DNA of 64,000 bases. Origin: Paenibacillus_G elgii_A. Lineage in GTDB: Bacteria > Bacillota > Bacilli > Paenibacillales > NBRC-103111. The position numbers were made by a program, and so were the translations under genes. Under the pieces are notes generated by a model, which worked only from the letters and a program-made list of their open reading frames with translations, was not told where the DNA came from and did no database searches. The stretch covers positions 37,033-101,032 of the forward strand of contig JBHJMN010000019.1 of assembly GCA_042219835.1 (NCBI GenBank), given 5' to 3'. This document shows, piece after piece, positions 1 through 8,598 of the stretch (the first letter of the stretch is position 1; each line of letters opens with the position of its first letter).

Positions 1-707
1 CCCGAAGCGAACAGCGGACGGCCGCTTGCGTCCAAGACATAAAAGTTATCGTTGACCGAGCGGTGGAACGCTTGAAACATGCGGTCCGCATCGACGAAAG
101 CCAGCATCATGAAATCCGGATAAAACCGGCTTTTGACCAGCATAGGCCAGACCGGACCGGTTGCATCGCCCGGTGAATCGTTTTGCAGGTAGGAAGCGGC
201 CGGATAGATCGTCATCGGATCGGCCAGCTCGAATTGCTTTTTCCAGAACGAGTAGGTGTAAACGGGATTGACATAATATTCGGTGAACATGGATTCGGGG
301 CTTGCGCCTCGCGATTTCTCCAGCATCAGCGAATGCTTGACGTCATAGATGAACAAATTGTTCAAGTACAGCGCCTGATTCGATACGGTATTGCTGAGAT
401 AGTCCGTCACTTTGTTGGCCGCCACGTAATCGAGATACGGCTTGCTATTCAGCTCCTGCAGCCGCGGGTTCAGGTACAAATTCAGCATCGTTTTTTCCAG
501 CAGCTCGAAATGCTTCTCGTAATCGTTAGTCGTATTCGTCAGGTTGACCGTATTGTATTTAATGATTTCGTCGCGGAGGCTTTGCCGGAAAACACCGTAG
601 GTCAGGAGCTCGAAGATGACCAGAAGAACGATCACCCCGAGAAAGCTGAGCAGCAGCTTAAAAAAGACGGAACGCGCTTTCATTTTGATGCGGAGGATGC
701 TTGGCAA
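1..707 (-). CDS. Membrane-anchored AraC-type regulator or sensor kinase, N-terminal part
   Basis: The gene runs off the left edge, so only the first 235 or so residues are visible. I chose a TTG start at 707 because AAAGGAG lies about 10 bases before it; an in-frame ATG at 683 is the alternative. The N-terminus has a basic stretch, then one membrane segment (KLLLSFLGVIVLLVIFELL), then a long polar, presumably extracellular region. This layout is typical of Paenibacillus AraC regulators and of sensor kinases placed beside LplB/YtcP sugar transporters. The DNA-binding or kinase part would be outside the window, so the two cannot be separated. It is divergent from the transporter operon at 968 and probably controls it. 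Confidence 0.6.
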   Translation of the reverse strand, partial: MPSILRIKMKARSVFFKLLLSFLGVIVLLVIFELLTYGVFRQSLRDEIIKYNTVNLTNTTNDYEKHFELLEKTMLNLYLNPRLQELNSKPYLDYVAANKVTDYLSNTVSNQALYLNNLFIYDVKHSLMLEKSRGASPESMFTEYYVNPVYTYSFWKKQFELADPMTIYPAASYLQNDSPGDATGPVWPMLVKSRFYPDFMMLAFVDADRMFQAFHRSVNDNFYVLDASGRPLFAS

Positions 708-786
708 AGGCGGTTTACTCCTTTCGTGCGGCGGTTCGGATGCAAATATGTCTATTTTTCGAATGCTTCACGGATTTACGGAAATC

Positions 787-826
787 CCGAAAACCGTGAT
801 AAAACGGCAATAACGACGGTTTTCGG
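787..826. promoter_or_regulatory. Perfect 11-bp inverted repeat in the divergent control region
   Basis: CCGAAAACCGT at 787-797 is repeated inverted as ACGGTTTTCGG at 816-826, with 18 bases between. It sits between the regulator and the sugar-transport operon, so it may be an operator or an RNA hairpin. An AT-rich stretch (TATATTATAAC, 841-851) just downstream is a possible -10 region for the rightward operon, without a convincing -35. Confidence 0.45.
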
Positions 827-967
827 CGACGATTTCTCACTATATTATAACATTACAGCCCCGGGATGGGGGCGGCCCTTAAGTCTCAAAATAGACTGGA
901 AGCGGTTCCAAGATAACGGGTGCGAACCTGCCGCTAGTCCCAATAAAACCGAGAAAGGAGTTTTATT

Positions 968-1957
968 ATGGAAACGGAATTCACAGCCAAGGCAGCGCCC
1001 GATCCGGGCCCTTCCCGTATTGCAGCGGAGTCCGTGTCCGGCAGCTCACGTCGGCAACTGCTGTTGTCCCGGATGTGGAAAGAGCGTTACTTGTATCTGC
1101 TGCTGTTCCCGGGCCTGGTGTACTTTATCATATACAAGTACTTGCCCATGGCCGGAAATATGATGGCTTTTCAAGATTATAGCGCATTTCAAGGCTTCTG
1201 GGGCAGCGAGTGGGTCGGACTGAAGCACTTTGAGCGCATCTTCCAGGACAAGGAAGTTTTGCGGGTGCTCTGGAACACGCTGTACTTGTCCTTGCTGCAA
1301 ATCGCCTTCGCCTTTCCGGTCCCGATCGTGCTCGCTGTAATGCTCAACGAGGTACGCCGCGAATGGTTCAAGCGCCTCATTCAATCGATCGTCTACCTGC
1401 CGCACTTCATTTCTTGGGTCGTCGTGATCGGCATGGTAACGGTGTTCCTCCAGTCCGAAGGCCTGGTGAACAAGCTGCTTCACGTATTGTTCGGTATCGG
1501 ACCCGTTGCCTTCCTTCAGGAGCCGGGCTGGTTCATGCCCCTGGTCGTGCTCGAAGTCATCTGGAAGGAATCCGGCTGGGGCACGATCCTCTTCCTCGCA
1601 GCGTTGGCCGCTGTAGACCCGAGCCAGTACGAAGCGGCCGTGATCGACGGAGCGAACCGCTGGCGGCAAATCTGGCACATTACGCTGCCTGCGATTCGCA
1701 GCACGATTGTGATTTTGCTTATTTTGCGGCTCGGCAGCGTGCTCGATTCGGGCTTTGAACAGATTTTCCTGATGCTCAACCCGTTCAACAAATCGGTGGG
1801 CGACGTGCTCGACACGTATGTGTACGTTAAAGGCTTGACCGAATCCGACTACAGCTTCGCCACCGCGGTCGGTTTGTTCAAATCGCTCGTCGGCCTGCTG
1901 CTGATTATCGGGGCGAACCGTCTGGCTAAACGCTTCGGCGAAGAAGGCGTGTTCTAA
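968..1957 (+). CDS. ABC sugar transporter permease, LplB family
   Basis: This is an inner-membrane permease of 329 residues for uptake of an oligosaccharide or sugar derivative. After a polar N-terminal tail of about 40 residues there are six hydrophobic segments. The cytoplasmic loop near residues 220-240 carries the EAA-type motif (YEAAVIDGANRWRQIWHITL), which contacts the ATPase subunit. The start is an ATG preceded by AAAGGAG at 7 bases. It is the first gene of an operon with the second permease, the binding protein and an oxidoreductase. No ATP-binding subunit is encoded here; LplB/YtcP systems commonly use a shared MsmX-type ATPase encoded elsewhere. Confidence 0.93.
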   Translation: METEFTAKAAPDPGPSRIAAESVSGSSRRQLLLSRMWKERYLYLLLFPGLVYFIIYKYLPMAGNMMAFQDYSAFQGFWGSEWVGLKHFERIFQDKEVLRVLWNTLYLSLLQIAFAFPVPIVLAVMLNEVRREWFKRLIQSIVYLPHFISWVVVIGMVTVFLQSEGLVNKLLHVLFGIGPVAFLQEPGWFMPLVVLEVIWKESGWGTILFLAALAAVDPSQYEAAVIDGANRWRQIWHITLPAIRSTIVILLILRLGSVLDSGFEQIFLMLNPFNKSVGDVLDTYVYVKGLTESDYSFATAVGLFKSLVGLLLIIGANRLAKRFGEEGVF

Positions 1958-2005
1958 TCTTACCCGCGGCTGCGGCATAAAGCAAGATACGGAGGTGCAA
2001 ACGCT

Positions 2006-2890
2006 ATGATTCGTAATCGCACATGGCAGGAAAAAGCGTTCGGGGCCGTCAACGGGGTGCTCCTCGTGATCATCGCGCTGCTGATGCTGTTCCCGTTCTA
2101 CTATATGACTATCGTGTCGTTTACTTCCTACACGGAGTACGTGAAGACCGAGCTGCTGCTCGTTCCGACAAGCTTTGTGCTCGATGCGTACGCCTATATT
2201 TTTCAATCGGATTCGTTCGTGCGTTCGCTTGGCGTGACCGTCTTCGTCACCGTCGTGGGCACGTTCGTCAATCTGCTGCTGACTTCGATGATGGCTTACG
2301 CCTTGTCGCGCAACATTCTCGGCAAACGGGTGTTTCTGTTCCTCGTCCTGTTCACGTTCGTCTTCGGGGCGGGCATTATCCCGACGTACATGATCGTCAG
2401 CGCCACCGGCCTGATCAACTCGTATTGGGCATTAATTCTCCCCGTCGCGATCAACTCGTACAATCTGATCGTCATGCGGCAGTTTTTTCTCAATATTCCG
2501 CACGAGCTGACGGAGTCGGCCCTGATCGACGGGGCCAACGACTTGCAAATTTATGCCCGCATCATTCTTCCGCTGTCCAAGCCGGCGCTGGCCGCCTTCG
2601 GGCTGTTCTCGGCTGTGGCCCATTGGAACACGTACTTCTCGGCGCTGCTTTATTTGAACGATCCTGCCAAATGGACGGTGCAAGTTATGCTGCGTCAGAT
2701 TGTAATTCTGAGTCAGGCGGGCAATATTTTGTCCGAAGGGGTGCAGGCGGCCCGGGGGCTGCAGGTTCCGCCCGCGGAAACGATCGGCATGGCGGCGATT
2801 CTGGTATCGACGATCCCGATTCTCGTGCTGTACCCGTTTTTGCAAAAGCATTTTGCGAAAGGGGTGATGCTGGGCTCGGTCAAAGGCTAG
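2006..2890 (+). CDS. ABC sugar transporter permease, YtcP family
   Basis: This is the second permease subunit, 294 residues, of the carbohydrate-uptake type 1 family. It has an N-terminal membrane segment, about six hydrophobic helices in all, and an EAA loop around residues 170-190 (LTESALIDGANDLQIYARII). The ATG follows GGAGGTG at a normal distance. It lies 48 bases after the LplB-like permease and should form a heterodimer with it. Substrate cannot be told from the permease. Confidence 0.93.
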   Translation: MIRNRTWQEKAFGAVNGVLLVIIALLMLFPFYYMTIVSFTSYTEYVKTELLLVPTSFVLDAYAYIFQSDSFVRSLGVTVFVTVVGTFVNLLLTSMMAYALSRNILGKRVFLFLVLFTFVFGAGIIPTYMIVSATGLINSYWALILPVAINSYNLIVMRQFFLNIPHELTESALIDGANDLQIYARIILPLSKPALAAFGLFSAVAHWNTYFSALLYLNDPAKWTVQVMLRQIVILSQAGNILSEGVQAARGLQVPPAETIGMAAILVSTIPILVLYPFLQKHFAKGVMLGSVKG

Positions 2891-2959
2891 AAGCAGGGGG
2901 TTGGAGAATCGGCTTGACTGATGTACCATAGCATTACACCTTAAGGAGGATATGCAGCC

Positions 2960-4528
2960 ATGACAATGAAACGGTCTGTTTCCGTTCTGCTTTCGCTCGC
3001 TGTAGCGGGCAGTATGACAGCTTGCTCCGGAGGAGCGAACTCGGGTGCGGCGGACGCCGGCAAAGGCAGCGCGGACGCCAAAAATAAAAAGATAACAATC
3101 ACCTGGTTCTCCGGCACATGGGAAAATCCGGTGCCGGGGCCGGACAGCGAAGCGGTCAAAGCGATCAACGAGAAGTTCAATGTGGACTTCAAGCCGCAGT
3201 ATGTCCCTTGGGATACGTATGATGAGAAGCTCAGCGTTACGATGGCTTCCGGCGATATTCCGGACGTCATCGGTATGGAGCTGGTGGACGCCAATTATAT
3301 GAAATGGGCGAAGCAGGGCGCTTTTCTCCCGCTGAACGACTATCTCGACAAATATAACTCGTTTAAGCCGGTGCCTTCCAATGTCTGGGATATGCTCAAG
3401 GTGAACGGCAAAGTGTATGCGGTTCCATACTTCTTCAACGCCAAAGGAGGCAAAAAGCCGGTCATCCGTAAGGATTGGCTCGATAAGCTGGGACTGGCGA
3501 TGCCTACGAATTATGAAGAGCTGAAAAAAGTCGTCATCGCGTTCGCCAAGCAGGACCCGGACGGCAACGGCAAAGACGATACGATCGGCCTCGGGTTGGC
3601 CAAAAACATCTATTACAGCCCTACGTTCAGCCCGTATTACGGCGCTTGGTACGAAAAGGACAAGAACGGACAGTACATCCCCGACTTCGGCGAAGGCAGC
3701 AAGGAAGTCGTCAAGTTCCTGGCGGACCTGTACAAGGAAGGCGCGATCAAGAAAGACTGGGCCGTTACGAATTACAACGACGTGTTCAAGGCGTTTAACG
3801 CTGGAAAAGTCGGGATCTGGTACGAGGAGCCGGGCGGCAATCTGATCAACTACAAGACACTGGCCGAGAACGCGCCGAATGCGGTGCTTGCGCCGCTGCC
3901 CGCCTTCAAAGCGCCGGACGGCACGCAAGGCATCCGCTCGCTGGCCGGGTACTACAAGATGTATCTGCTGAGCGGCAAGCTGAAGAACGATCCGGAGAAA
4001 GTGCAGCGCATTCTCGAAATCATGGACTATTTCCGCGAATTCACACCGGCGGACCAGCGCAATGCGAAGAATGAGAAGTACGATTGGCTGAACGGCAAAG
4101 AAGGCAAAGGCTACAAAATGGAAGACGGCGTCCCGATTCCCATTAAGGAAAACCGTTCCAATGTGGCGCCGAGCGCATACATCAACACCGAAGGCTGGGC
4201 GCCGAACGACCAAGACCTGGAAGTGTTCATCAAGGGTTCGAAGTCGCCGCTCGAAAGGCAGTTTAACGAATCGGTGGTCGCCTATCTCAAGACATCCAAG
4301 ATTTATCTCAGCCCGGTGATGGCCGTTCAGTCGCCGCTGTACAACACGAAATGGACCGAGCTGTCCCAGTTCCTGAACGACGAGAAGACGAAAATGATCG
4401 TCGGCCAGCGGCCGTTTTCGGATTGGGATAAGATGGTAGACGAATTTATGGCGAAAGGCGGCAAGGAAGTCGTCGACGAAGTGAACAAGCTGATCAAGGA
4501 TAACAATGCGAAAGTCGGCTGGCAGTAA
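2960..4528 (+). CDS. Extracellular sugar-binding lipoprotein of the ABC transporter
   Basis: This is a 522-residue solute-binding protein that captures the substrate outside the cell and delivers it to the two permeases just upstream. Residues 1-22 form a lipoprotein signal (MKRS, hydrophobic core, then SMTAC with Cys22 as the lipid-anchored residue), followed by a Gly/Ala/Lys linker and the mature domain beginning near KKITITWFSGTWE. The length and the DPDGNGKDDTIG calcium-loop-like segment are typical of LplA-type proteins. TTAAGGAGG lies 12 bases before the ATG. Nothing is truncated. The ligand is unknown; pectin- or glycan-derived oligosaccharides are common for this family. Confidence 0.9.
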   Translation: MTMKRSVSVLLSLAVAGSMTACSGGANSGAADAGKGSADAKNKKITITWFSGTWENPVPGPDSEAVKAINEKFNVDFKPQYVPWDTYDEKLSVTMASGDIPDVIGMELVDANYMKWAKQGAFLPLNDYLDKYNSFKPVPSNVWDMLKVNGKVYAVPYFFNAKGGKKPVIRKDWLDKLGLAMPTNYEELKKVVIAFAKQDPDGNGKDDTIGLGLAKNIYYSPTFSPYYGAWYEKDKNGQYIPDFGEGSKEVVKFLADLYKEGAIKKDWAVTNYNDVFKAFNAGKVGIWYEEPGGNLINYKTLAENAPNAVLAPLPAFKAPDGTQGIRSLAGYYKMYLLSGKLKNDPEKVQRILEIMDYFREFTPADQRNAKNEKYDWLNGKEGKGYKMEDGVPIPIKENRSNVAPSAYINTEGWAPNDQDLEVFIKGSKSPLERQFNESVVAYLKTSKIYLSPVMAVQSPLYNTKWTELSQFLNDEKTKMIVGQRPFSDWDKMVDEFMAKGGKEVVDEVNKLIKDNNAKVGWQ

Positions 4529-4586
4529 GGCTTAAGGCCTGAGGTCGGCAGATGAGTACGATATTCGGAAAAAGGAGCCTGAGAGC

Positions 4587-5846
4587 ATGAAACCAATGAC
4601 AGCCGTCTTGATCGGAGCCGGAGCGAGAGGGGCCGGCGGTTATGCGCGGTACGCGCTCGATTGTCCGCATGAATTGAAATTCGTAGCCGTCGCGGAGCCT
4701 AACGCCGAGCGACGGGACAAATTCGCAGCCGAGCACGGTATTTCCCGGGAAAACTGCTTCGAGACGTGGGAGGAGCTGCTCAGCCGTCCGCAGATGGCCG
4801 ATATCGCCATGATCTGCACCCAGGACCGGATGCACTACGAACCGACGCTGCAGGCGCTCGATCTCAAATACCACGTGCTGCTCGAAAAGCCGATGTCCCC
4901 GGACCCGCGCGAATGCGTGGAGATGGAACAGAGGGCCTTGGCCAACAAGCGGCTGCTGACGATCTGTCATGTGCTGCGCTACACGCCGTTCTGGGCCACG
5001 CTGAAAAAAATCATCGCGGAAGGCCGCATCGGCGAGGTCGTATCGATTCAGCTGAACGAAAATGTCGGTTATTGGCATATCGCCCACAGCTTCGTCCGCG
5101 GAAACTGGAACAACTCGGAAAAATCCAGTCCGATGATTCTGGCAAAATCGTGTCATGACATGGATGTGCTGTCATGGCTGATGGACCAGCCATGTGTGAA
5201 GGTCAGCTCGTTCGGTTCGCTGATGCATTTCCATTCGGGGAATGCGCCAGCCGGATCGACGGATTACTGTATCGACGGGTGCGCGGTGGAGGCGGAATGC
5301 CCTTACTCCGCCCCCCGGTTCTACTTGGGCGAAGGCAAAGCCTGGGCGCGGCATTACACGGAGGAGCTGACGCGGGAAAACATTGTGAAGGGCCTGCGCG
5401 AGTCGCCGTACGGCCGCTGTGTCTACAAGTGCGACAACAACGTGGTCGATCATCAAGTGGTCAACATGGAGTTCGCGAGCGGAGCTACGGCGATGTTCAG
5501 CATGTGCGGCTTTACGCGGGAGCAGGAGCGCCGCATCCAGATTATGGGCACGCGCGGCGAGCTTCGCGGGGAAGAGAGCAGCATTACGCTGATGGATTTC
5601 CTGACGCACCAGAAGACGGAGATCGAAATCCCGCCGCAGGTGAGCGGCCACGGCGGCGGAGACAGCGGCATTGTGCGCAGCTTCCTGCGCGAGGTGCGGA
5701 ACAACGCCGGCGGGGAAAGCCTGACCTCGGCCAGCGCCTCCGTGCGCAGCCATCTGATGGCGTTCGCAGCTGAGGAATCCCGCTTGAACGGCGGCAAGGC
5801 CGTTCTCATCGACGATTATTACAAGCAGGTTGTAGCGGCGACCTAA
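4587..5846 (+). CDS. Gfo/Idh/MocA family NAD(P)-dependent oxidoreductase
   Basis: This is a cytoplasmic sugar or cyclitol dehydrogenase of 419 residues. The N-terminal Rossmann fold starts with a dinucleotide motif (IGAGARGAGG, residues 8-17), the family EKP motif occurs around residue 97 (LLEKPMSPDPREC), and a C-terminal alpha/beta domain follows. A Cys-rich insertion around residues 230-240 (CIDGCAVEAECPY) and a later CVYKCDNN suggest a metal site or disulfides not present in every family member. AAAAGGAG precedes the ATG. As the last gene of the transport operon it probably oxidises the imported sugar; the substrate is not predictable. Confidence 0.88.
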   Translation: MKPMTAVLIGAGARGAGGYARYALDCPHELKFVAVAEPNAERRDKFAAEHGISRENCFETWEELLSRPQMADIAMICTQDRMHYEPTLQALDLKYHVLLEKPMSPDPRECVEMEQRALANKRLLTICHVLRYTPFWATLKKIIAEGRIGEVVSIQLNENVGYWHIAHSFVRGNWNNSEKSSPMILAKSCHDMDVLSWLMDQPCVKVSSFGSLMHFHSGNAPAGSTDYCIDGCAVEAECPYSAPRFYLGEGKAWARHYTEELTRENIVKGLRESPYGRCVYKCDNNVVDHQVVNMEFASGATAMFSMCGFTREQERRIQIMGTRGELRGEESSITLMDFLTHQKTEIEIPPQVSGHGGGDSGIVRSFLREVRNNAGGESLTSASASVRSHLMAFAAEESRLNGGKAVLIDDYYKQVVAAT

Positions 5847-5871
5847 GTCGTCGGCCTTGCCGGGATGCGCT

Positions 5872-5919
5872 GAGCTCCCCATCGCTTAAGGGCTATTGCC
5901 TTCAGGCGGTGGGGGGCTC
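5872..5919 (+). terminator. Terminator-like hairpin after the sugar operon
   Basis: A 14-bp stem with two G-U pairs joins GAGCTCCCCATCGC (5872-5885) to GCGGTGGGGGGCTC (5906-5919), with a 20-base loop. It is followed by TTGCGATTTTG, a mediocre U-tract. It overlaps the 3' end of the small minus-strand gene. Confidence 0.5.
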
Positions 5920-6099
5920 TTGCGATTTTGCGATGCGGGCGTTCTCCGCCTTGATCTCCGCCCGCTTCTGATCGAGAAGCTGCTGTTCGATACGGGATAG
6001 CTTGCGGGAGATCGTTTGCAGCCGGTAAATGACATAGATCGGAAAGGCCAAGAAAAGAAGGGCGAACAAAATCATATTAGGCCAATGAACCGCGTACAT
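5902..6099 (-). CDS. Small single-pass membrane protein, unknown function
   Basis: This 65-residue protein has an N-terminal membrane segment (MILFALLFLAFPIYVIYRL) and a charged, probably coiled cytoplasmic tail (KLSRIEQQLLDQKRAEIKAE). AAGGAGGTG sits just before the ATG, so it is very likely translated. It is 52 bases downstream of the WYL gene on the same strand and may be the last gene of that operon. I do not recognise a family. Confidence 0.7.
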   Translation of the reverse strand: MYAVHWPNMILFALLFLAFPIYVIYRLQTISRKLSRIEQQLLDQKRAEIKAENARIAKSQEPPTA

Positions 6100-6151
6100 A
6101 GGACACCTCCTTTTTAGTATCCTCTAGTGTTTTTGCGTATGTCCCCGCCAT

Positions 6152-6973
6152 TCACAGAACAACATGCTGCTCCTCCGTAACCCCGTATCGGCTCAGCGCC
6201 TTGGCTGCCGATTCCCGCATGCGCCGTTTGAGCTTGTCGCCTTCGATCACCCGGACCCGCTTGCCGAGAAAGCGCAGCTTGGACAAAATATATTCGCTCT
6301 CGTCCCCAGGGAACGTCAGCCGGATCGTGTAGCTGTCTGCCGCTTCGTCGTACCCGATCTGCTTCTCGAAACAAGAGAAGGCGTAAAGGATGCGGGACAG
6401 CTCGCTGTTATACTGGCGCACCACCTCGATGACCGCCGATTCCTTCCGGCTCTCCAGCATGCGGTTGATGTCCGCTTCGACAGCCGCGGCTTCCTCCGCG
6501 GAAACCGGCTGTTCCGCAAGCTCCACGATATGCTGCAGCTTCGTATTCATCAGCGTCCGATGCCGAAGATGATACCAGATCAAGTACCATTCCCGTTTGA
6601 CCATCGAATATTCCAGCTTGAACGGAAAGCCGGGCTGCTCCTCGAACATCCGTCCGTCTCTGATCCGGTGGTTGATGAGAATGCCGCTTTTCCGCAGTAT
6701 GATCCGCCGCAAGGGGCGCAGAAGCGGATGGTATACCTGCTGATCCTTGCTTTTGGCCTTTTCCCAGAAGCCTTCCTTCATATCCAACGCAAGGTCGCCT
6801 TCGAGCATGCTTTGCAGCTTCTCCAATGTCTCGGGGGTAAAAGCTTGCCCGGACGCCGGGTGCTCCAGCATCGCCTTAAGCCATGTCCGCTCATGGGAGG
6901 TGACGGCAAGCGTACCCGTTTCGTGCAGGCGCGACATGACCTGGTAATTAAAAATTTTCTCAAACGGATTCAT
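6152..6973 (-). CDS. WYL-domain transcriptional regulator, short form without obvious HTH
   Basis: This protein of 273 residues has a WYL-type ligand-binding domain in its centre (KREWYLIWYHLRHRTLMNTKL is the characteristic WYL region) and a C-terminal WCX-like extension ending in RVIEGDKLKRRMRESA. I see no clear helix-turn-helix at the N-terminus. The ATG at 6973 overlaps the end of the upstream WYL gene by 14 bases and follows AAGGAG at 13 bases, so the two are translationally coupled. WYL domains bind nucleic acids or nucleotides. The position next to an RNA-repair operon suggests that this protein and its partner sense damaged RNA or its products; that role is inference. Confidence 0.8.
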   Translation of the reverse strand: MNPFEKIFNYQVMSRLHETGTLAVTSHERTWLKAMLEHPASGQAFTPETLEKLQSMLEGDLALDMKEGFWEKAKSKDQQVYHPLLRPLRRIILRKSGILINHRIRDGRMFEEQPGFPFKLEYSMVKREWYLIWYHLRHRTLMNTKLQHIVELAEQPVSAEEAAAVEADINRMLESRKESAVIEVVRQYNSELSRILYAFSCFEKQIGYDEAADSYTIRLTFPGDESEYILSKLRFLGKRVRVIEGDKLKRRMRESAAKALSRYGVTEEQHVVL

Positions 6974-8276
6974 AATACGCTGCGATCTCCTTCCACTCCT
7001 CAATCAGCTCCCGGCGCAGGTACTCCGGCTCAAGTACCTCGCAGCTGGAGCCGAAGCTACGCAGCCAAGGCTTGATCTCGGCCGTCCCATGCACTTTAAT
7101 TTCATAGATAAAGGAAGCTTCTTCTTCCTTCGTAATGTGACCCCATTGGCCTTGGAGCAGCACGCGCTCCTTGACGAAATTGGGCTGCGGGGCCTCCGGG
7201 CTGAAAAACCGCACCCGCACCGTAAGCGGCTTTCCCGTATCGATAAGCCAGCTGTAGCGGGTTTTTTCCTCCAACAGGCGCAGCTTTTCGTTGAACGTTT
7301 CTTCGGATACGTCCTCGTCCTCGTTCAGTTGCGTCAAGCCTTCCAAACGGAACTTCACGATCTCCCGCCGGGTTTCCGAGCCAAGCAAATACCACCGACC
7401 GTATTGGTGATCGTAGATCACCTTGAGCGGCAGCATCACCACCTCTTTTCCCTCGGTTTCGCGTTCGAACAGCGGGTTCGTATTTTTCGAAGCGTAGCTC
7501 TTGCGCGTCTTGGGCGAGAAATAAAGAAACCGTACCTTCCGGCGCTGCCGAATGGCTCCAAGCAGGGTGAACAAATGCGCTTCATCCAGAATGCGCGAGT
7601 AATAATGGTACTTGTACAGAAAAGGCTCTCCGGTGACGTTTTCCGCCCCGTTCGCTTGCTGCAAAGCCTTCTTCACACTATCCCGCAAAAGATAGCCTTG
7701 AACGGACGGCACCTGCGTATTCGCCATAATGTCGACGTAATCGTAGAGATCGAGAAGCTCCTCGTAGGTCAGGTCCTTGACGAGCCGATCGTGAACGCGG
7801 TACCGGTAAGGCCGTCCCCCGGGCTCTTTTACGATAACGCCGACTTCCTCCAAATATTTCAGGTCCGAGCGAATCGTTTTCTCGTCGGGCAGCGAAAGCT
7901 CCTCGGGAAGATCGCTGCAGCACGCATCGAGCAGCTCCATGACGGTCCGGGCCTCATCCTGCATGGCGGCGAGCAGCAGTGACAGGCGGTGGCTTTCGGA
8001 TTCCTTGAGCGACTTGGCGCGGTATAAGAACAGCAGCATCGGGTCTGCGGACTCGTAGTAGCTGAAGCGGAGCGTTTCGGCGAATTCTTTGCCCTGCTCC
8101 TGCGGGAGCTGCTGGTACACCGTGTTCACGATGTCCTTCAGCCGCCGGATCGTTTTGTCGAAGGTATGTACGGAGATACCGAGCCGCTGAGCGAATTGCT
8201 GGCGGCTGTAGGCGCCGCTGGTCAGCACCAGCATGCGCAAAAACTGGATTTCTTTATCGAAGCTTTCTCTGGCCAT
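6960..8276 (-). CDS. WYL-domain transcriptional regulator with N-terminal HTH
   Basis: This 438-residue protein begins with a helix-turn-helix-like region (FLRMLVLTSGAYSRQQFAQR, then LGISVHTFDKTIRRLKDI). A WYL domain lies around residues 275-310 (LPLKVIYDHQYGRWYLLGSE) and a C-terminal WCX-type domain follows. I placed the start at the ATG at 8276, with GGAGG 8 bases upstream, rather than the TTG at 8282. It heads a two-gene WYL operon and is divergent from the Y RNA/Ro60/RtcB operon. This is the layout expected of a dedicated regulator. In Proteobacteria the analogous role is played by RtcR, which is unrelated to WYL proteins. Confidence 0.88.
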   Translation of the reverse strand: MARESFDKEIQFLRMLVLTSGAYSRQQFAQRLGISVHTFDKTIRRLKDIVNTVYQQLPQEQGKEFAETLRFSYYESADPMLLFLYRAKSLKESESHRLSLLLAAMQDEARTVMELLDACCSDLPEELSLPDEKTIRSDLKYLEEVGVIVKEPGGRPYRYRVHDRLVKDLTYEELLDLYDYVDIMANTQVPSVQGYLLRDSVKKALQQANGAENVTGEPFLYKYHYYSRILDEAHLFTLLGAIRQRRKVRFLYFSPKTRKSYASKNTNPLFERETEGKEVVMLPLKVIYDHQYGRWYLLGSETRREIVKFRLEGLTQLNEDEDVSEETFNEKLRLLEEKTRYSWLIDTGKPLTVRVRFFSPEAPQPNFVKERVLLQGQWGHITKEEEASFIYEIKVHGTAEIKPWLRSFGSSCEVLEPEYLRRELIEEWKEIAAYYESV

Positions 8277-8442
8277 GCACAACCTCCGTTTTCATAGCTG
8301 TTCCTATTATTGTAACAGGGAAGGGAATTGGAGAAAAAGGAAAACTTTTCTCGTCGTAATACTTTCGCCATGTTCGCGGGGCCGAAAATAAGCGATGATA
8401 GTACACGTAAGGCCGACGCCGAAAGGCAAAAGCTTTACGCCA

Positions 8443-8585
8443 AAAGATCACCGAGGCGCTTGGAAGGGTTACTTCGCCTCTTAAGCGACAGGTCGCCGGT
8501 TCGAGTCCGGCTTCCGCTATATGGCGGAATAGCTCAGGGGATAGAGCGGTTATGTACCTTTCCGCCCACTTCCTCGGGGATCTTT
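8443..8585 (+). ncRNA. Y RNA with circularly permuted tRNA-like module (YrlA-like)
   Basis: The outer stem pairs AAAGATC-A-CCGAGG (8443-8456) with CCTCGG-G-GATCTTT (8572-8585). A second helix pairs GGAAGGG (8462-8468) with CCTTTCC (8557-8563). Inside is a tRNA elbow in permuted order. The T-arm has stem 8495-8499/8507-8511 and loop TTCGAGT. The acceptor-like stem TTCCGC/GCGGAA (8512-8517/8524-8529) is closed by a short TATATG loop. Then come TA and a D-arm (GCTC/GAGC, 8532-8535/8544-8547) with loop AGGGGATA. Bacterial YrlA RNAs bound by Ro60/Rsr mimic tRNA in this way, and the Ro60 gene follows directly. Exact 5' and 3' ends are not visible. An alternative pairing GAGGCG/CGCCTC (8453-8458/8475-8480) competes with the outer stem. 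Confidence 0.85.
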
Positions 8586-8598
8586 CATGAATAGAAAT

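Noticed and set aside
183..1163. 326-codon plus-strand frame at the left edge
   Set aside because: Opposite the membrane regulator, crossing the promoter region and into the permease in another frame.
2432..4213. 593-codon open frame on the minus strand
   Set aside because: It is the antisense shadow of the permease and binding-protein genes, Arg/His-rich with no domain and no ribosome binding site.
8489..8550. Possible broken or split tRNA genes
   Set aside because: The T-arm precedes the acceptor and D-arm, and all stems pair inside one larger stem next to Ro60. This is better explained as a Y RNA.
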